A stretch of 64,000 nt of DNA from Streptomyces monomycini (GTDB lineage: Bacteria > Actinomycetota > Actinomycetes > Streptomycetales > Streptomycetaceae): NCBI RefSeq assembly GCF_022271435.1, contig NZ_JAFIQY010000038.1:22309-86308 (forward strand), read 5' to 3'. How positions within the stretch are numbered: the stretch's first letter is position 1; each line of letters opens with the position of its first letter. The notes beneath the pieces were generated by a model, which had not been told where the DNA came from, searched no databases, and worked only from the letters and a program-made list of their open reading frames with translations. Both the position numbers and the translations under genes were made by a program. Below are positions 27,051-35,588 of this stretch, piece after piece.

Positions 27051-27166
27051 AGGAACATTCGCGAGGAACATCTGCAAGGAACATCCGTGAGGAACATCCG
27101 TGAGGAACATCCGCGGGGAATATCCAGGAGAGACATCCGGAAGGAATACCCGAAAGGAATATGCGG
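27051..27166. repeat. nine-unit 13-bp direct repeat array
   Basis: Units start at 27051 and every 13 bp to 27155. The core unit AGGAACATCCGTG occurs twice exactly, with related flanking units (AGGAACATTCGCG, AGGAACATCTGCA, AGGAATACCCGAA). Nearly every unit contains the purine-rich word AGGA. The last unit ends 2 nt before the DUF885 ATG and provides its ribosome site. Confidence 0.9.
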
Positions 27167-27168
27167 CC

Positions 27169-28797
27169 ATGGATGCTCGGTTGCGTGCGGTGTGTGATCT
27201 GATGGTCGAGCTGGTGCGTGAACAAGCCGGCCTGCACGAATACGACGGCCACGTACAGGACCTCTCCCCGGACGGCATCCGCTCCGGACTCGCCGGGCTC
27301 GGCGGCCCCGCCCCCGGCCTCCGCGAACCGCCCTCCCCCCTCACCCCGCCCGACTCCCCCGGACCACTCGACTCTCCCGGATCGCCGGACTCTCCCGGAT
27401 CGCCCGACTCCCACGACGCCGCGCACCTCCACATCTTCGAGGCGGCCCTGCGCACGGTCTACGGCGACCTGGAGATGCACCGCCGCAACCCGCTGCCCCA
27501 CCTGCTCAATCTCGACGTCTGCTGTTACGACCGGGAGTACGCACCGGCTACCGACCGGGACCGTGCCAAGCGCGCCCACCTCGCCAACTGGCCCGCCGCG
27601 ATCGACGCGTCCGTCCGCGCACTCGACCAGGTCGACGCCCCCACGGCCCGCGCCGTGCTCGACACGGCCGACAGCCTCGCCGCCGTCATCCCGCCCGAAC
27701 TGGCCGGCACCGATGTCGCCGTACGCGCCCGCAGCGCACACGGACGGCTGATGGCCTGCCTGAAACACGCGGCCGACCACGGCGACCCGCGCTCCGCCCT
27801 CGGCGAGCGGGACCTCGCCCTGCTCATGGGCGCCCCCGAAGGGCTCGAAGTCAGCGTGTCCCGGCTGGCCGACCGGGCCGACCAGGAGGCCGAACGGCTG
27901 CGCGCACTGCTGCGCGAGGCCTGCCACCGGCTGGTTCCCGGCCGCCGCCCGCACGACCTCGTGCGCGATCTCGTACGGGAACACCCGCCGGCCGACGCCG
28001 TACTGGACCGGGCGCGAGCCGTCACCGACGAACTGATGGCCTTCACCCGCGGCCGGGCGCTCCTCCCGCACCTCGACGGTGAGGTGCTCGTCGGCCCCAC
28101 ACCACCGTCACGTCAGGACACCTGGGCCATGATGAGCTTCGCCGCCCCCGGGGAGCCCGACGCCCCGTCCTGGTACCACATCACCTTGCCGGGGCCCGGC
28201 TGGAAGGACGAGGACGCCGCCGAGTGGCTGACCGTCTTCAGCCCGGCCATGCTTCCCGCCGTCACGGCACACGAGGTGGTGCCCGGGCACTTCGCGCACG
28301 CCCGATGCCTGCGCAGGGCCGGCAGTCCTGTCCGGCGGATCCTGCAGTCCCTCACCTTCATGGAGGGCTGGGCCCACTACGGGGAAGAGCTGATGGTGGA
28401 GGAGGGTTTCCGGGCGGCCGACCCCCGCTTCACCATCGGCGTCTGCATGGAAGCACTGATCAGGGTGACCCGGCTCGCCTGCGCGATCGGTGTACACACC
28501 GGAGCCATGGACGTACCGGAGGCCGCCCGGCGCTTCGAGGCGGACACCTACCTGTCGGGCCGGGCCGCCCGCGCGGAGGCCGAGCGGGCCACCTTCGACC
28601 CCACCTACGGCCGCTACACCTGGGGCAAGCTGGCCCTGCGCGACCTGCGGGACGAAGCCCGGCGACGCTGGGGCGACGCCTACTCTCCCTTGCGCTTCCA
28701 CAGCGCTGTCCTCGCCCTGGGCTCCCCACCGCTGGGCCTGCTGCCGACTGCCCTCGCAGAGGGCCTGCCGGCACGCCCCACCCGCCTGCCTGGATGA
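27169..28797 (+). CDS. DUF885 family putative zinc metallopeptidase
   Basis: A 542-aa DUF885 protein. The zinc-binding motif HEVVPGH (His368, Glu369, His374) and downstream FMEGWAHYGEEL are clear. Known DUF885 members are M32-like metallopeptidases or lipoproteins; this one lacks a signal peptide and is probably cytosolic. Residues 60-85 hold a DSPGSPDSPGSPDS repeat. The ATG at 27169 is preceded by AAGGAA inside the 13-bp array. Confidence 0.85.
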   Translation: MDARLRAVCDLMVELVREQAGLHEYDGHVQDLSPDGIRSGLAGLGGPAPGLREPPSPLTPPDSPGPLDSPGSPDSPGSPDSHDAAHLHIFEAALRTVYGDLEMHRRNPLPHLLNLDVCCYDREYAPATDRDRAKRAHLANWPAAIDASVRALDQVDAPTARAVLDTADSLAAVIPPELAGTDVAVRARSAHGRLMACLKHAADHGDPRSALGERDLALLMGAPEGLEVSVSRLADRADQEAERLRALLREACHRLVPGRRPHDLVRDLVREHPPADAVLDRARAVTDELMAFTRGRALLPHLDGEVLVGPTPPSRQDTWAMMSFAAPGEPDAPSWYHITLPGPGWKDEDAAEWLTVFSPAMLPAVTAHEVVPGHFAHARCLRRAGSPVRRILQSLTFMEGWAHYGEELMVEEGFRAADPRFTIGVCMEALIRVTRLACAIGVHTGAMDVPEAARRFEADTYLSGRAARAEAERATFDPTYGRYTWGKLALRDLRDEARRRWGDAYSPLRFHSAVLALGSPPLGLLPTALAEGLPARPTRLPG

Positions 28798-28871
28798 TTC
28801 AGCCGATCCGCCACAGCACGGGCGCCGATCGTTTCCGTACCGGTGACCGGCTCAACCGCCCCTACGCGTAC

Positions 28872-29150
28872 TCACTTCGCACGCCGAGCCGGCAGCGCCC
28901 CCAGCTCCGTCCGTCGATGCAGCACAGCCCGCCCGGCCCGCGCCGTGGTCAGCAGCCCCGCCCCACGCAAGGCGGCGGTATGGGCGGAGGCGGTGACGTT
29001 GCTGAGCCCCAGGCGGCGGGCCAGGACTGTGGTGCTGTGGGGTTCGGCCAGGAGCCCGGCGCAGGAGGCCCCAGGCATCGCTGTCGACGCGGTGCAGGTC
29101 GCGGAGCCGTGCGGGCGGCGGGGTGTCGCTTCCCTCGTGCATCTGTCGTA
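28872..29150 (-). pseudogene. ArsR-type winged-helix regulator, truncated and frameshifted
   Basis: The reading to 28872 encodes a clear ArsR-like C-terminal winged helix (LARRLGLSNVTASAHTAALR, then LLTTARAGRAVLHRRT). The expected preceding segment (RLRDLHRVDSDAWG) is found in a different frame just upstream, so there is a frameshift. The N-terminal half is missing. It abuts a truncated hydrolase on the opposite strand. Confidence 0.65.
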
Positions 29151-29158
29151 GCTCGGAG

Positions 29159-29680
29159 CGGACCAGGTGCTCTGGGGTGGCTCGTACGGAGGGGCTGGGG
29201 CATGCGCTGGATCCGCGGCGGTTGGGTGTGTACGGGCACTCGGCGGGCGGCACCGCGGCTGCCCAGGCCCAGTATGCGGATTCCCGTGTCGGCGCCGCGG
29301 CTGACTGGGAGGGCTTCCTCGACCAGGCGCCGGACGTCTCCGGACGCCCCGGGGAATTGCTTCCGGTGGCCCGGGAGGGCGTGGACCGGCCGCTGCTCCT
29401 GGTGGGGACGGGCGGTTTCGCCGGACGGACGGAGATGGAACGTTCCTGGGCGGCTGTGGTCGCCCACCCGGGAGGGCATACGCGCCGGGACCGGCTCGAT
29501 GGCTCGGCCCACCGGGCCTTCACGGACCATGCGTTCATCGCGCCGCGGTTGCAGGCGGCGGGGCTGATGACGGCCGAAGGCCGGGCCAGGCTGGTGGGTG
29601 TGGCCGATCCGGCGTGGTCGGTGCCTGCCGTGCGCGGCCAGGTGCGGAGGTTCTTCGCGCGCCACTTGCCGGAGCACTGA
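29159..29680 (+). pseudogene. alpha/beta hydrolase, N-terminally truncated
   Basis: About 170 residues of an acetylhydrolase-like protein: LDPRRLGVYGHSAGGTAAAQ with the Ser nucleophile, then DWEGFLDQAP and a C-terminal SAHRAFTDHAF with the likely His. Intact relatives have some 150-200 residues before the nucleophile elbow. Here the preceding codons instead read the reverse strand of the ArsR fragment. Confidence 0.65.
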
Positions 29681-29707
29681 CTGACATGCGTAAGTACGTC
29701 AGAGGTG

Positions 29708-29746
29708 CGTGGCACACGGCCCCGAGGGGCGGGGCCGTGTGCCACG
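29708..29746 (+). terminator. 16-bp hairpin
   Basis: CGTGGCACACGGCCCC at 29708-29723 pairs perfectly with 29731-29746 around a 7-nt loop, just after the hydrolase remnant and before the NfeD-like/SPFH pair. Confidence 0.75.
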
Positions 29747-29796
29747 GGACGCTATGGTCGGAACGCAGGTCAGTGCGACGAGGGGGGCGGCCGCCG

Positions 29797-30048
29797 ATGA
29801 TGCCGGACGAGGCGGTGATCGGTTGTGCCGGAGAGCTGGTTCTCGGGACCCGTGGGGCCGCCGGGCCCGGTGAGGTCCTGGTGCGGGTCAGGGGCGGGAC
29901 GGAGACGTTTCTCGCCTGGTCCGACGATCCCCTGCCGCGCGGGACGTCCGTGCTCGTGATCGCGTCCCGGGGCGGCCGCCAGGTCGACGTGATCAGCTGG
30001 GCCGATCCATTGGACGCGTCGGCCGGTGACGCCGGCGACGCCGGTTGA
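29797..30048 (+). CDS. small NfeD-like OB-fold protein
   Basis: An 83-aa protein (MMPDEAVIGCAGELVLGTRG...) with a beta-rich core ending VLVIASRGGRQVDVISW, similar to the soluble OB domain of NfeD proteins that accompany SPFH/flotillin genes. A double ATG (29797 and 29800) follows a GAGGGGGG stretch. The SPFH gene starts 14 nt after its stop. Confidence 0.7.
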   Translation: MMPDEAVIGCAGELVLGTRGAAGPGEVLVRVRGGTETFLAWSDDPLPRGTSVLVIASRGGRQVDVISWADPLDASAGDAGDAG

Positions 30049-30062
30049 GGAGACGACGAGAG

Positions 30063-31205
30063 ATGTTCGGTTACCGCGTGCCCGCCCCCGACGAGGCGAT
30101 GCTGATCTCGGGTGGCAGGCGTGGCCTCGGGGGTGCGCCGTTCCGCGTGGTGACCGGCCACGGCAAGTTCGTGCTGCCCGTCTTCCGCAAGACCCGCTTC
30201 CTGACCCTGGCCATGTGCGAGTCGGAGGTCGTCGAGACCTGCGTGACCCGGCAGGGCATCGCGCTGACGGTGCGGGCCGTGATCGCCTTCAAGGTCGGCA
30301 ACGACACCGAGAGCATCGTCAACGCGGGCCAGCGTTTCCTCTCCGACCAGGACCAGATGTCGGTGCTGACCGGCCGGATCTTCGCCGGTCACCTGCGGTC
30401 CATCATCGGTTCGATGACGGTCGAGGAGATCGTCACCGAGCGGCAGAAGCTGGCCACCGAGGTGCTGGACACCTCGAAGTCGGAGATGGCGAAGATCGGG
30501 CTGCACGTGGACTCGTTGCAGATCCAGTCGATCGACGACGGCGACACCGGCTACATCGACGCCATGTCCGCCCCGCACAAGGCGGCGATCCAGCGGCAGG
30601 CGCAGATCGCACAGGCGCAGGCGACGCAGGCCGCCGCGGAGGCGGAGCAGGAGGCGGCGCGCAAGCAGGCGGAGTACGCGCGGCAGACCGCCGTCGTCCA
30701 GGCCGAGTACTCCGCCGAGGTGGACCGTGCGCAGGCCCAGGCCGCGCAGGCCGGTCCGCTGGCCGAGGCCCATGCGCAGCAGGAGGTACTGGACGCGCAG
30801 ACCGAACTGGCGGAGCGGGCCGCCCAGCTGCGCCAGCAGCAGCTGGTGGCCGAGGTCGTCAAGCCCGCCGAGGCGGACGCCGAGCGCATCCGGGTACTCG
30901 CCCTGGCCGAGGCCGAGCGCATGAAGATCCAGGCGGAGGCTGCCGCGTCGTACGACCGGGTCGCGCTGGACCGGATGCTGATCGACCAGCTCCCGCAGAT
31001 CGTCAAGGAGGCCGCCGGCGGCCTCTCCGGCGCGAACGTCAATGTGCTCAACGGTGCTGACGGGCTCGGCGAGATCGCGGCCGGGCTGGTCGGCCAGGGA
31101 CTGACGATCCTGGATTCCGTACGGCGCAACCTGGGCGCGCCGGAGGAGAGCACGGCTGACGGGCGGGTGCCGGAGCAGGGTGGCGGACGGGTGGAGATCG
31201 AATAG
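30063..31205 (+). CDS. SPFH domain (flotillin-like) protein
   Basis: A 380-aa protein with an N-terminal SPFH/band-7 domain (residues 1-165), then a long Ala/Gln/Glu coiled coil (residues 175-300, AQAQATQAAAEAEQEAARKQ) and a C-terminal VLNGADGLGEIAAGLVGQG. Flotillin-like proteins oligomerise on membranes and organise microdomains. The start is the ATG at 30063 with GAGGAG upstream; an in-frame TTG at 30045 is less likely. Confidence 0.9.
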   Translation: MFGYRVPAPDEAMLISGGRRGLGGAPFRVVTGHGKFVLPVFRKTRFLTLAMCESEVVETCVTRQGIALTVRAVIAFKVGNDTESIVNAGQRFLSDQDQMSVLTGRIFAGHLRSIIGSMTVEEIVTERQKLATEVLDTSKSEMAKIGLHVDSLQIQSIDDGDTGYIDAMSAPHKAAIQRQAQIAQAQATQAAAEAEQEAARKQAEYARQTAVVQAEYSAEVDRAQAQAAQAGPLAEAHAQQEVLDAQTELAERAAQLRQQQLVAEVVKPAEADAERIRVLALAEAERMKIQAEAAASYDRVALDRMLIDQLPQIVKEAAGGLSGANVNVLNGADGLGEIAAGLVGQGLTILDSVRRNLGAPEESTADGRVPEQGGGRVEIE

Positions 31206-31331
31206 GCGAGGCCCGGGGGCGGCACTACCGGGGGACCGCACGGGGGGGGCAGCGGCCGCGGGCGGTGCGGTACGGGGGCAACGGTGGCGGACGTAGTGCG
31301 GGGGGGGCAGTGGCCGCGGTCCGTACGGGCC

Positions 31332-31895
31332 TCAGTGGCGGCGGGTCGCCTGGGCACGGGTGCCGGCGATGGCCAGGGAGGCGGCGGAGATGCCGATGGC
31401 GGTCATGGTCGCGGTGACGGCGCTCTGCCGGGTCAGGCTGTCCGCCGTCAGCAGGACGGTGGTCGCGATCACCGAGGCGACGATGTTGCCGGGTAAAAGG
31501 TAGAGCAGAAAGGTGAGTTGGGCGCGGGCCGGGTTGCTGGGCGGCGTGGAATCCGGGGCGTGGGCTCCCGTACCGCCTTGTCGCAGGGTGGACCAGCGCT
31601 GTGACTCCTCGTGCTGTTCACGGGACCGCTGGAGGCGGGACACGACCAGCAGGGCCGCGGCCGTGAGCAGTCCGGCGGCCGTGACGGCGCCGAGCGCGGC
31701 CCACGGGGCCGGGGTCAGCAGGAGGACGGCGACCAGGGCGGGCGTGCACCAGAAGGTGACGCAGGACGCGGCGGCGATGCGGTGCGAGTACGGCCGGTCG
31801 GCGCCCGCGCGCAGGGCCGCGGCCGCGGGGAGGTACCAGACGCAGCCGGCGGCGAAGAGCGCGGTGGCGCCGAGGGCGAGGGTGGCGTGGGACAT
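31332..31895 (-). CDS. four-helix membrane protein of unknown function
   Basis: A 187-aa protein with four hydrophobic segments (about residues 5-25, 42-65, 70-90 and 125-165) separated by a charged loop, QRSREQHEESQRWSTL. No family is recognised. The ATG at 31895 has GGAGGA 8 nt upstream. It lies downstream of ctaD on the same strand, so it may be co-transcribed with it. Confidence 0.7.
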   Translation of the reverse strand: MSHATLALGATALFAAGCVWYLPAAAALRAGADRPYSHRIAAASCVTFWCTPALVAVLLLTPAPWAALGAVTAAGLLTAAALLVVSRLQRSREQHEESQRWSTLRQGGTGAHAPDSTPPSNPARAQLTFLLYLLPGNIVASVIATTVLLTADSLTRQSAVTATMTAIGISAASLAIAGTRAQATRRH

Positions 31896-32083
31896 GGTGG
31901 GTTCCTCCCTCGGGGAGGGGCGGGTGGGGGTCGTGGGTGAGGGTTGTGGGTGAGGGTGGGTGAGGGGCGGGGTGAGCGGATGCCGGCAGCCGGCGTCTCG
32001 GGGCGAGGCATGGCCAGGCCCCGGCGGGCGGGCCCACGGCTGAGGAAGCGTCGGCGGGCTTCCGCAGCCGTGGGCCGGGGACG

Positions 32084-33847
32084 TCAGGTGCGGGACGATT
32101 CCAGAGCGACGATCTCCGGGTGGTGCAGATCGAAGGCCGGGGATTCGCTGCGGATGCGCGGCAGCGAGGTGAAGTTGTGGCGGGGCGGCGGGCAGGAGGT
32201 GGCCCATTCCAGGGAGCGGCTGTAGCCCCAGGGGTCGTCGACGGTGACTTTCTTTCCGTACTTGGCGGTCTTCCAGACGTTGTAGAAGAAGGGCAGGAAG
32301 GACAGGCCGAGCAGGAAGGAGCCGATGGTGGAGAGGGTGTTGAGGGTGGTGAAACCGTCGGCCGCGAGATAGTCCGCGTACCGCCTGGGCATTCCTGCCG
32401 CGCCGAGCCAGTGCTGGACGAGGAAGGTGAGGTTGAAGCCGACGGTGAGGGTCCAGAAGGTGATTTTTCCGAGCCGTTCGTCGAGCATCTTGCCGGTGAA
32501 CTTGGGCCACCAGAAGTGGAATCCGGCGAACATCGCGTACACGACCGTACCGAAGAGCGTGTAGTGGAAGTGCGCGACGACGAAGTAGGTGTCCGAGACG
32601 TGGAAGTCCATGGGCGGCGAGGCCAGGATGACGCCGGTCAGGCCGCCGAAGACGAAGGTGACGAGGAAGCCGGTGGCCCAGAGCATCGGCGCTTCGAAGG
32701 ACAGTGAGCCCTTCCACATGGTGCCGATCCAGTTGAAGAACTTCACTCCGGTCGGCACGGCGATCAGGAAGGTCATGAAGGCGAAGAACGGTAGGAGTAC
32801 GCCGCCGGTGACGTACATGTGGTGGGCCCATACGGTGATGGACAGGCCCGCGATGGAGATCGTGGCGGCGATCAGGCCGATGTAACCGAACATCGGCTTC
32901 CGGGAGAAGACCGGGATGACCTCGGAGATGATGCCGAAGAACGGCAGCGCGAGGACATAGACCTCGGGGTGGCCGAAGAACCAGAACAGGTGCTGCCACA
33001 GCAGCGCGCCGCCGTTGGCCGCGTCGAAGATGTGCGAACCGAATTTTCGGTCCATTTCGAGGGCGAACAGCGCGGCGGCCAGTACCGGGAAGACCATCAG
33101 GATCAGCAGCGCGGTCAGCAGTACGTTCCACGTGAAGATCGGCATCCGGAACATCGTCATGCCGGGGGCGCGCATACAGATGATGGTGGTGATGAAGTTG
33201 ACCGCGCCCAGGATGGACCCGAACCCGGAGAACGCCACGCCCATGATCCACATGTCGGCGCCCACACCGGGCGAGTGCACCGCGTCCGAGAGCGGCGCGT
33301 ACGCGAACCAGCCGAAGTCCGCGGCGCCCTGCGGGGTCAGGAAGCCGGCCGCCGCGATCAGCGAACCGAACAGGAAGAACCAGTAGGCGAGCATGTTCAG
33401 TCGCGGGAAGGCGACGTCGGGCGCGCCGATCTGGAGCGGCATCAGCCAGTTCGCGAAGCCGGTGAACAGCGGCATCGCGAACAGCAGCAGCATCACCGAG
33501 CCGTGCATCGTGAACGCCTGGTTGAACTGCTCGTTCGACATGATCTGGGTGCCCGGGCGGGCGAGTTCGGCCCGCATCAGGAGGGCCATCAGGCCGCCCA
33601 CCAGGAAGAACACGAAGGCGGTGACGAGGTAGAGCGTCCCGATCTTCTTGTGGTCGGTGGTGGTCAGCCACTCCACCGGGATGCGGCGGCGCACGGGGCG
33701 GGGGCCGAGTGCGACGCGTGGTGGGCCGGAAGCCGCGGACGCCGGGTCGTCCCGGTGGGTGTCCGGCCCGGTGGCGGGCCCCGCCGGAGCGCCAGGGGGT
33801 GCCTGCGCTCCGGGGTCTGACTGCGTACGCGTATCCGATCCGTCCAC
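32084..33847 (-). CDS. ctaD: cytochrome c oxidase subunit I, stand-alone paralogue
   Basis: A 587-aa haem-copper oxidase subunit I with 12 membrane helices. Copper-B and haem ligands are visible in FGHPEVYVLALP, WAHHMYVTG and AHFHYTL. The GTG at 33847 is preferred (GAAGGA about 9 nt upstream); the reading continues 44 codons further without support. The first 60 residues are a Pro/Gly/Asp-rich extension. The usual ctaC, ctaE and qcr genes are absent from this neighbourhood, so it is probably an alternative subunit rather than the main operon copy. Confidence 0.93.
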   Translation of the reverse strand: MDGSDTRTQSDPGAQAPPGAPAGPATGPDTHRDDPASAASGPPRVALGPRPVRRRIPVEWLTTTDHKKIGTLYLVTAFVFFLVGGLMALLMRAELARPGTQIMSNEQFNQAFTMHGSVMLLLFAMPLFTGFANWLMPLQIGAPDVAFPRLNMLAYWFFLFGSLIAAAGFLTPQGAADFGWFAYAPLSDAVHSPGVGADMWIMGVAFSGFGSILGAVNFITTIICMRAPGMTMFRMPIFTWNVLLTALLILMVFPVLAAALFALEMDRKFGSHIFDAANGGALLWQHLFWFFGHPEVYVLALPFFGIISEVIPVFSRKPMFGYIGLIAATISIAGLSITVWAHHMYVTGGVLLPFFAFMTFLIAVPTGVKFFNWIGTMWKGSLSFEAPMLWATGFLVTFVFGGLTGVILASPPMDFHVSDTYFVVAHFHYTLFGTVVYAMFAGFHFWWPKFTGKMLDERLGKITFWTLTVGFNLTFLVQHWLGAAGMPRRYADYLAADGFTTLNTLSTIGSFLLGLSFLPFFYNVWKTAKYGKKVTVDDPWGYSRSLEWATSCPPPRHNFTSLPRIRSESPAFDLHHPEIVALESSRT

Positions 33848-34223
33848 CGGGCTGTGTCCTTCACCTCTGGCGCACCGCTGGCGCCTGACTCCGACTCTGG
33901 CCGGGAAGAGCCTCAGCACGGGGGAGAGACCGGCTCTTCCCGGCCCCATCAGGGTCCGTCGCGGCGCATCCGCCGCCATAGGGCCGGGCGGGCCGGGACG
34001 GCTGCCGAGGGTCCCTCACCTGAGCGGCCGTCAGGCCCGGTCGAGGGGGCGGCGGATCCGGGCGGGGGTCGGCGGGTCCGGGCGGGGGACAGCGGGCCCG
34101 GCGAGGGTCAGCGGGCCCGGGCGACGGCGGGGCCAGGTGACGACGGTTCCGGGGGACTACGAGCCCGGGGGACTACGGGCCCGGATGACGACGGGTTCAG
34201 GTGACGACGCCGGAAGACGCCCC
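33848..34223. other. intergenic region with degenerate 16-20 bp repeats
   Basis: Between the DosR-like gene and ctaD. From about 34062 it carries repeats such as GGGCGGGGGTCGGCGGGTCC. At 34134-34212 there is a 16-bp period based on GGGGGACTACGGGCCC. No gene is supported. The ctaD promoter must lie at its left edge or in the region read as an N-terminal extension. Confidence 0.55.
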
Positions 34224-35009
34224 CTACCACCCCCCGCGCTGCTCCCCCTGCCGCTCCTGCTGCCCCCGTATCCGCCCGGCGATCACCGCGGCCTGCACCC
34301 GCCGCCCCACCCCCAGCTTGGACAGAATCGTGGAGATGCGGTTCTTCACCGTCTTCTCCGCGAGGAACAGCTGGTCCGCGATCTCCCGGTTGGTCAGGCC
34401 CTCGCCGATCAGTTCCAGGATCTCGCGCTCACGGGGTGCGAGCCGGTCCAGTTCGGACTGCGGGGACGTCTCGGCCTGCTGCGGCGCGCGCAGCCGCGCC
34501 ATGACGCGGGAGGCGGTGCGCGGGTCCAGCATCGATTTGCCGGCCGCCACCGTCCGTACGGCGTTCACCAGGTCGGACCCGTTGATCTGTTTGAGGACGT
34601 ACCCGGCCGCGCCCGCCATGATGGCGTCGAAGAGGGCCTCGTCGTCGTCGAAGGACGTCAGCATCAGGCACGCCAGGTCCGGCATACGGGCGCGCAGTTC
34701 GCGGCACACCTCGATGCCCTCGTGGTCGCCGCCCGACGGCTCGCCCCGCTCGCCCAGCCGTACGTCGAGCACGGCCACCTGCGGGCGCACGGCGGGCACC
34801 CGGGCCAGCGCCTCGGGACCGCTGGACGCCTCCCCCACGACCTCGATGCCGTCCTCCGCGTCGAGGAGGTCGCGGACGCCCCGGCGGACCACCTCGTGGT
34901 CGTCCAGGATGAAGACGCGCAGGGGCGGGGTGCCCGGCGCGGCGGGGCCGATGGGTCCGGTGGTTCCGGTGCGTCCGGTAGGGCCGGTGGGTCCGGTGTG
35001 CTGGTTCAT
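34224..35009 (-). CDS. DosR/DevR-like NarL-family response regulator, orphan
   Basis: A 261-aa response regulator. The receiver begins LRVFILDDHEVVRRGV (Asp36, Asp37), with phospho-acceptor Asp81 in AVLDVRL, Thr117 and Lys139; a LuxR-type helix-turn-helix (LTNREIADQLFLAEKTVKNR) ends the protein. It follows the M. tuberculosis DosR sequence closely from memory. Two oddities: an N-terminal collagen-like GPTGPTGRTGTTGPIGPA stretch, and a roughly 10-residue insertion (GERGEPSGGDHE) just after the phosphorylation site. The ATG at 35009 is the chosen start. No histidine kinase is adjacent. A DosR-like box lies upstream. Confidence 0.9.
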   Translation of the reverse strand: MNQHTGPTGPTGRTGTTGPIGPAAPGTPPLRVFILDDHEVVRRGVRDLLDAEDGIEVVGEASSGPEALARVPAVRPQVAVLDVRLGERGEPSGGDHEGIEVCRELRARMPDLACLMLTSFDDDEALFDAIMAGAAGYVLKQINGSDLVNAVRTVAAGKSMLDPRTASRVMARLRAPQQAETSPQSELDRLAPREREILELIGEGLTNREIADQLFLAEKTVKNRISTILSKLGVGRRVQAAVIAGRIRGQQERQGEQRGGW

Positions 35010-35244
35010 GCGGCTCTCGATCTGTCGGCCGGGCGTGCGGGGTACCGGTCCATGGTGCGGCGGGGCGGCGGTCCGGCGGGGCGGGCCGATCGGCGGCCGC
35101 CCGGACCGGTGGCCCGCCGCCGCCGTAACACCCGTTCCGTACGCGCGCGTCGGGAGCGGCTGCCAGCGGTAGCCGGGGGAGGTGCTCCGCCCGCGCGCAA
35201 AGGGGTGCGAGGGCATCACACACCCGTGCACCAGCACGCGGCGA

Positions 35245-35258
35245 GGGCCGAAAGTCCC
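35245..35258. promoter_or_regulatory. DosR/OsdR-like binding box
   Basis: GGGCCGAAAGTCCC (reverse GGGACTTTCGGCCC) is a near-palindrome matching the dormancy-box form GGGAC-N-GxCCC used by DosR and the Streptomyces homologue OsdR. It sits in the divergent spacer, 236 nt before the regulator start and 76 nt before the 84-aa ORF of the flavohaemoglobin operon. A weaker partner, GGGCACCTTTGCCT, follows at 35277-35290. Confidence 0.6.
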
Positions 35259-35333
35259 GCGGGAATAGGGCCGTTCGGGCACCTTTGCCTGGTGCCATAC
35301 TGACGCGCCCCATCCCCTTCAGGAGGTCCGCTC

Positions 35334-35588
35334 ATGCCACGCCTCGCGTCGTACGCCCTCGCGCCGTACGCCCTCACGGTCAGAGCGCTCCGAGCCGTTC
35401 CGGCCCTCCCGGTCTCCCCCCTCGCACCACCCTGCCCGGTCGCCGCGGCCGCCCCGGTCGCCGTGTCCGGCCCGGTCTCCGTGTCCGACCCGGCCCGTAC
35501 GTCCCCGCGGGCCGCCATCGCCGCCGTCACCGCTGTCGCCGTCACCGCTGTCGCCGTCACCGCCTCGAACCAGGTCGTACGGCCATGA
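35334..35588 (+). CDS. small hypothetical protein leading the flavohaemoglobin operon
   Basis: An 84-aa Ala/Val/Pro-rich product (MPRLASYALAPYALTV...), hydrophobic but without a clear domain. AGGAGG at 35321-35326, 7 nt before the ATG, is one of the best ribosome sites in the window, and its stop overlaps the next ATG (ATGA). It may be a translated leader that couples ribosomes into the globin gene rather than a working protein. Confidence 0.6.
   Translation: MPRLASYALAPYALTVRALRAVPALPVSPLAPPCPVAAAAPVAVSGPVSVSDPARTSPRAAIAAVTAVAVTAVAVTASNQVVRP

Noticed and set aside
27051..27166. CRISPR array
   Set aside because: The repeats are 13 bp with no spacers and no cas genes nearby; it is a simple direct-repeat array.
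23596..29700. An integrated element at tRNA-Pro covering the accessory genes
   Set aside because: No integrase and no second copy of the tRNA 3' end were found downstream in the window.
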